Source: Methanobrevibacter sp. (GTDB taxonomy: Archaea > Methanobacteriota > Methanobacteria > Methanobacteriales > Methanobacteriaceae). Taken from it: 8,263 nt of DNA. The stretch is from the NCBI GenBank assembly GCA_009784145.1, contig WRCI01000065.1, forward strand, positions 1 to 8,263, given 5' to 3'. The translations under genes were made by a program, and so were the position numbers. This document shows positions 6,286 through 8,263 of the stretch, piece by piece; position 1 is the first letter of the stretch; each line of letters opens with the position of its first letter. The notes beneath the pieces were generated by a model. The model had not been told where the DNA came from. It did no database searches and saw nothing but the letters and a program-made list of their open reading frames with translations.

Positions 6286-6361
6286 ATCACCTTTTTTTAA
6301 TATGATTTTTGATATGAAAAAATTATACTTATAAAATAAAAATCAAAATACGCTTTGATTT
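6286..6361 (-). promoter_or_regulatory. Surface-protein promoter with inverted-repeat operator and SD
   Basis: AGGTGAT (6286-6292) complements the archaeal 16S rRNA 3' end and sits 4 nt before ATG 6281. A TATA-like TTTTATAAGTAT (6325-6336) would start transcription near 6305. Immediately upstream is a perfect inverted repeat, AAATCAAA-ATACGC-TTTGATTT (arms 6340-6347 and 6354-6361), where BRE and TFB bind. This position suits a repressor or activator site. Confidence 0.6.
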
Positions 6362-6530
6362 CAACCATACAATTTATTTTCACTCAATTTTACTCATCAT
6401 TCAACAAAACAAACACAGCAGTTTATTAAAGAGAGATGGCTGCTCTCAAGCTCAAGTTATTATTAACATATAAATATTATAAATGCTCATTTTATAAAAT
6501 TTATATTAACATAATTAATATATCACACAC

Positions 6531-6544
6531 CATATATAAAGGTT
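6531..6544 (-). promoter_or_regulatory. Strong TATA/BRE-like element far upstream of the surface gene
   Basis: AACC-TTTATATATG on the minus strand is one of the best archaeal TATA matches in the window. Transcription would start near 6510, giving a 230-nt leader for the surface-protein gene or a separate small RNA. Because TATATA is self-complementary, a plus-strand promoter is also conceivable. Confidence 0.4.
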
Positions 6545-6627
6545 ATGGTTATAATGACACATTATCTTATATGTCTCATAGAGATATCATGAAATTATAT
6601 GTTATATAATATAATTTATAAATGTTT

Positions 6628-7395
6628 TTAATAATAAATCCTTCTTATTTTTTTATTAATAACTTCTTTAGCTATTAATTTATTAGAAGTTCTGCTACCT
6701 TTTGCAATTGTTTTTTTAGATTTAATAGCTTCAATAACATCATCAACACTAGGTTCTGTATCTATATCAGTAAGTTCTGTGTAACAGTTCCCAATAGCTT
6801 CTAAAAAATGAGAATCACTAGCACCAATTTTAGCTAAATCTTTCTTTTGAGCTAGTTTATTAGCTTTATAATTAGAATATCCAAATATATATCTTGCATT
6901 TAAAACTTCAACACCTTCAATTCTTATGTTTTTATAGCTATTCTTTATATTATTGTCATCATTGGAATTTTTTTTGTTATTATTTTCATTAAAATCCTCT
7001 GAATAATTAAAATCTGTTAATCTATTCATGATTTTTTTATTTTTAAAAAACAATCCTCTTCTATAAGGAGAAAAAGGGTGGGGAACAATAGCTATTCCAC
7101 CTTCATCATGAATTTTTTCAACAGTTTCTTCAGGAGATAAACCTGGTGAAATAAGAGTTTCAAGTCCAAAACCAAGAATATGTCCTTTATTTGTAGTAAT
7201 TTCAATAGAAGGGACAACTAATATATCATTCATATCTTTAGCTATATCAATAGCTAAAGTGGAACCTTTAACTGTATCATGATCACTTATAGCTATGATA
7301 TCTAAACCAATAGCTATTGCTTGTTTTATAATATCTTGAGGTTCTGAGATTGCATCTCCAGAATATATACTGTGTATATGTGGATCTAATTTCAT
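6628..7395 (-). CDS. PHP-domain metal-dependent phosphoesterase
   Basis: This 255-residue protein has the metal-binding motifs of a PHP-fold hydrolase: HIH (6-8), SDHD (37-40), E65, H72 in GHILG, PHP (105-107) and GASDSH (191-196, D194 and H196). It should be a cytoplasmic phosphoesterase with a multinuclear metal site; family members hydrolyse histidinol phosphate, nucleotides or small phosphates, and the substrate cannot be told here. Between about 127 and 156 lies an Asn/Lys/Asp-rich low-complexity insert (FNENNNKKNSNDDNN), unusual for the fold and probably a disordered loop. The ATG at 7395 has no convincing Shine-Dalgarno site, and a TATA box at 7420-7431 predicts a start near 7400, so the mRNA may be nearly leaderless. 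It lies 71 bp downstream of the small basic protein gene. Confidence 0.9.
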   Translation of the reverse strand: MKLDPHIHSIYSGDAISEPQDIIKQAIAIGLDIIAISDHDTVKGSTLAIDIAKDMNDILVVPSIEITTNKGHILGFGLETLISPGLSPEETVEKIHDEGGIAIVPHPFSPYRRGLFFKNKKIMNRLTDFNYSEDFNENNNKKNSNDDNNIKNSYKNIRIEGVEVLNARYIFGYSNYKANKLAQKKDLAKIGASDSHFLEAIGNCYTELTDIDTEPSVDDVIEAIKSKKTIAKGSRTSNKLIAKEVINKKIRRIYY

Positions 7396-7419
7396 ATTAT
7401 CATTAAAAAGGTAAAAAAA

Positions 7420-7446
7420 TATAATATATTTAAAAAAGTAAAAAAT
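7420..7446 (-). promoter_or_regulatory. PHP-gene TATA box and upstream T runs
   Basis: AAATATATTATA (minus strand, 7420-7431) fits a TATA box about 25 bp before position 7400. Two T6 runs (7432-7437 and 7440-7445) just before it could terminate the small-protein transcript, which would separate the two genes. Both readings are from sequence only. Confidence 0.4.
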
Positions 7447-7466
7447 TAGAGAATCAAAGTAGTTTA

Positions 7467-7622
7467 TCAGTTCTTATACTTTCTGTGTAATTTTGATTTA
7501 GTAGCATTTCTATTTACATATCTAACATATTCACTTAAATTTTTAGCACCACTATTTTTCCAACTATTTTCTTGTAATTTTCTTTTAAATTTTATTGCAT
7601 CAAAAGATTTTTCTTTAAACAT
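7467..7622 (-). CDS. Small basic protein, 51 residues, unidentified
   Basis: An ATG at 7622 opens a 51-codon frame ending in TGA. The product begins MFKEKSFDAIKFKRKL and ends SKLHRKYKN; it is rich in Lys, Arg and Asn, has no membrane segment and contains one Trp. Codon content is more balanced than in random AT-rich frames. An AGGAG ribosome site (7634-7638) lies 11 nt upstream inside a small hairpin. The N-terminal KSFDAIKFKRKL resembles, loosely, short antitoxin-like or nucleic-acid-binding proteins, but I do not recognise the family. No toxin-like partner is visible; the next gene downstream is the PHP phosphoesterase, 71 bp away. The ribosome site and reading frame make translation likely; function is unknown. 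Confidence 0.65.
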   Translation of the reverse strand: MFKEKSFDAIKFKRKLQENSWKNSGAKNLSEYVRYVNRNATKSKLHRKYKN

Positions 7623-7939
7623 GGTTACCCAACTCCTAAGAGTTCTTATCTATAATTATTATTAAACTCGATAATGGTTTATTTAACCTTTTATTCATAT
7701 TTTTTAATAGTTAATTAATAAATTCAATATTGTTTTCAAAATAATGGCTGTTTTATTTATTATATAAATTTTTATTATTAATTATAATTCATTAATATTA
7801 TTATAAAAAATTATTTCATTTATAATTTATATTAATTGTTTATAATTTATATTAAAATTAATATAATATAAAATAATATAATAATATAACTATAATATAT
7901 AATAATTACTAATATAATGAATTTTTTATAAGATAATTA
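7623..7939. other. 317-bp non-coding stretch upstream of the small gene
   Basis: Next to the small gene lie its SD hairpin and candidate TATA. The remainder is almost pure A/T. It includes a 17-bp direct repeat, TTTATAATTTATATTAA, at 7819-7835 and 7839-7855 (20-bp period). T-rich stretches downstream of the partial gene (for example 7922-7928 read as A-run on the minus strand) give no clear terminator. I see no gene. Confidence 0.5.
7631..7644 (-). promoter_or_regulatory. Hairpin enclosing the Shine-Dalgarno of the small gene
   Basis: On the minus strand AACTC-TTAG-GAGTT forms a 5-bp stem with a 4-nt loop. The AGGAG ribosome site occupies loop and 3' arm, so folding would partly hide it. A TATA-like TTAAATAA near 7678-7686 would place the RNA start around 7655, so the hairpin would be in the transcript. 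Confidence 0.4.
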
Positions 7940-8263
7940 CTAATTTTTCTTATGTGTTTCAATATATTCAACTGCTTTTATAAGACCAACTGGTCCTGTC
8001 ATCATAACATCTCCGCCTGGAGAAGCATTGTAATAATCTAAGTTAGTTTCTTTAATTATGGCTCTTCTTGGACCTGTAACTACAACTTTTTCTAAATTAT
8101 CTATTGGATTAACTATATGAGCTCCATGACCATTATCATTATGGATTTCCTCATGAGTTAAGGTTCCTTTAACAAGTTTTTCTATTAGTTTTTCTATCTT
8201 TTGAGGGCTTAAACTAGAAGTATGGTGTTCAAAAACTCCTTGAATTTTGTGATTTTTTATAGA
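7940..8263 (-). CDS. C-terminal part of an unidentified conserved-looking protein (partial)
   Basis: An open frame runs in from the window edge for 107 codons to a TAG stop at 7940-7942; the start lies outside. The sequence is of normal complexity, with HHTSSLSPQKIEKLIEKLV (13-31), HNDNGHGAHIVNP (41-53), VVVTGPRRAII (60-70) and SPGGDVMMTGPVGLIKAVEY (81-100). Histidines and Gly-rich turns suggest a cytosolic enzyme domain, perhaps metal- or phosphate-binding, but I cannot assign a family and do not guess one. There is no signal peptide or membrane segment in the visible part. It is separated from the small gene by 317 bp, so it is probably a separate unit. Confidence 0.75.
   Translation of the reverse strand, partial: SIKNHKIQGVFEHHTSSLSPQKIEKLIEKLVKGTLTHEEIHNDNGHGAHIVNPIDNLEKVVVTGPRRAIIKETNLDYYNASPGGDVMMTGPVGLIKAVEYIETHKKN

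Larger units (their letters stand above)
6282..6627. other. 345-bp gap between PHP and surface-protein genes
   Basis: Nearest the surface gene lie its SD, TATA and inverted repeat. A small GC-richer patch (6415-6455) follows, with alternative pairings: GAGAG/CTCTC at 6431-6435 and 6443-6447, AGCAG/CTGCT at 6417-6421 and 6440-6444. A strong TATA-like element lies at 6531-6540. The PHP-gene end is T-poor and has no clear terminator; a near-palindrome TCTC-ATA-GAGA lies at 6574-6584. Confidence 0.5.

Noticed and set aside
6281..6290. GTG 6290 as start of the surface protein
   Set aside because: The GTG is part of the AGGTGAT ribosome site, and ATG 6281 gives a standard signal peptide beginning MKK.
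6436..6609. 57-codon plus-strand frame starting MAALKLKLLL
   Set aside because: No Shine-Dalgarno site, low-complexity Tyr/Ile/Lys content after the first few codons, and opposite to all neighbours. It could be reconsidered if homologues or ribosome footprints appear.

Overview
The window looks like chromosome from a very AT-rich methanogenic archaeon of the Methanobacteriales, probably Methanobrevibacter-like. The reasons are an Alba chromatin protein, an archaeal-type LeuA, a DUF63 membrane protein, GGAGGT/GGTGAT ribosome sites, TATA/BRE-like promoters, oligo-T runs after the genes, and a secreted protein with a KTG-type C-terminal anchor of the kind seen in pseudomurein-walled methanogens. 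The genus is inferred; the archaeal assignment is firm.

Every gene I can support lies on the minus strand. From right to left (direction of transcription) they are: the C-terminal 107 residues of an unidentified protein (7940-8263, cut by the window edge); a 51-residue basic protein (7467-7622); a PHP-domain metal-dependent phosphoesterase (6628-7395); a secreted, wall- or membrane-anchored protein with a galactose-binding-like domain (5115-6281); a DUF63 integral membrane protein (3784-4611); 2-isopropylmalate synthase leuA (761-2308, GTG start); and the DNA/RNA-binding protein Alba (229-507). Most genes have their own candidate TATA box and a T-rich end, so they look like separate transcription units. 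They span leucine biosynthesis, chromatin, cell surface and a phosphoesterase, and I see no joint pathway.

Much of the window is non-coding, and this is where the unusual structure lies. Downstream of alba there is a 21-bp tandem array whose A-tracts repeat about every 10.5 bp, as expected for intrinsically curved DNA. The 3' end of leuA is tandemly repeated about three times. The 1.47-kb gap upstream of leuA holds an 87-nt imperfect hairpin (24 pairs), clustered ACAAT/ATTGT dyads, a promoter-like island next to a palindrome, and two further tandem arrays, one with ten units of about 23 bp. Perfect or near-perfect palindromes sit upstream of alba, upstream of the secreted-protein gene, and between that gene and the DUF63 gene.

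I found no tRNA, rRNA, CRISPR array, transposase or recognisable defence operon. The best candidates for something undescribed are the hairpin/promoter island in the leuA-DUF63 gap (possible non-coding RNA or miniature inverted-repeat element), the small basic protein whose Shine-Dalgarno sequence lies in a hairpin, and the operator-controlled surface protein with a possible second upstream promoter.
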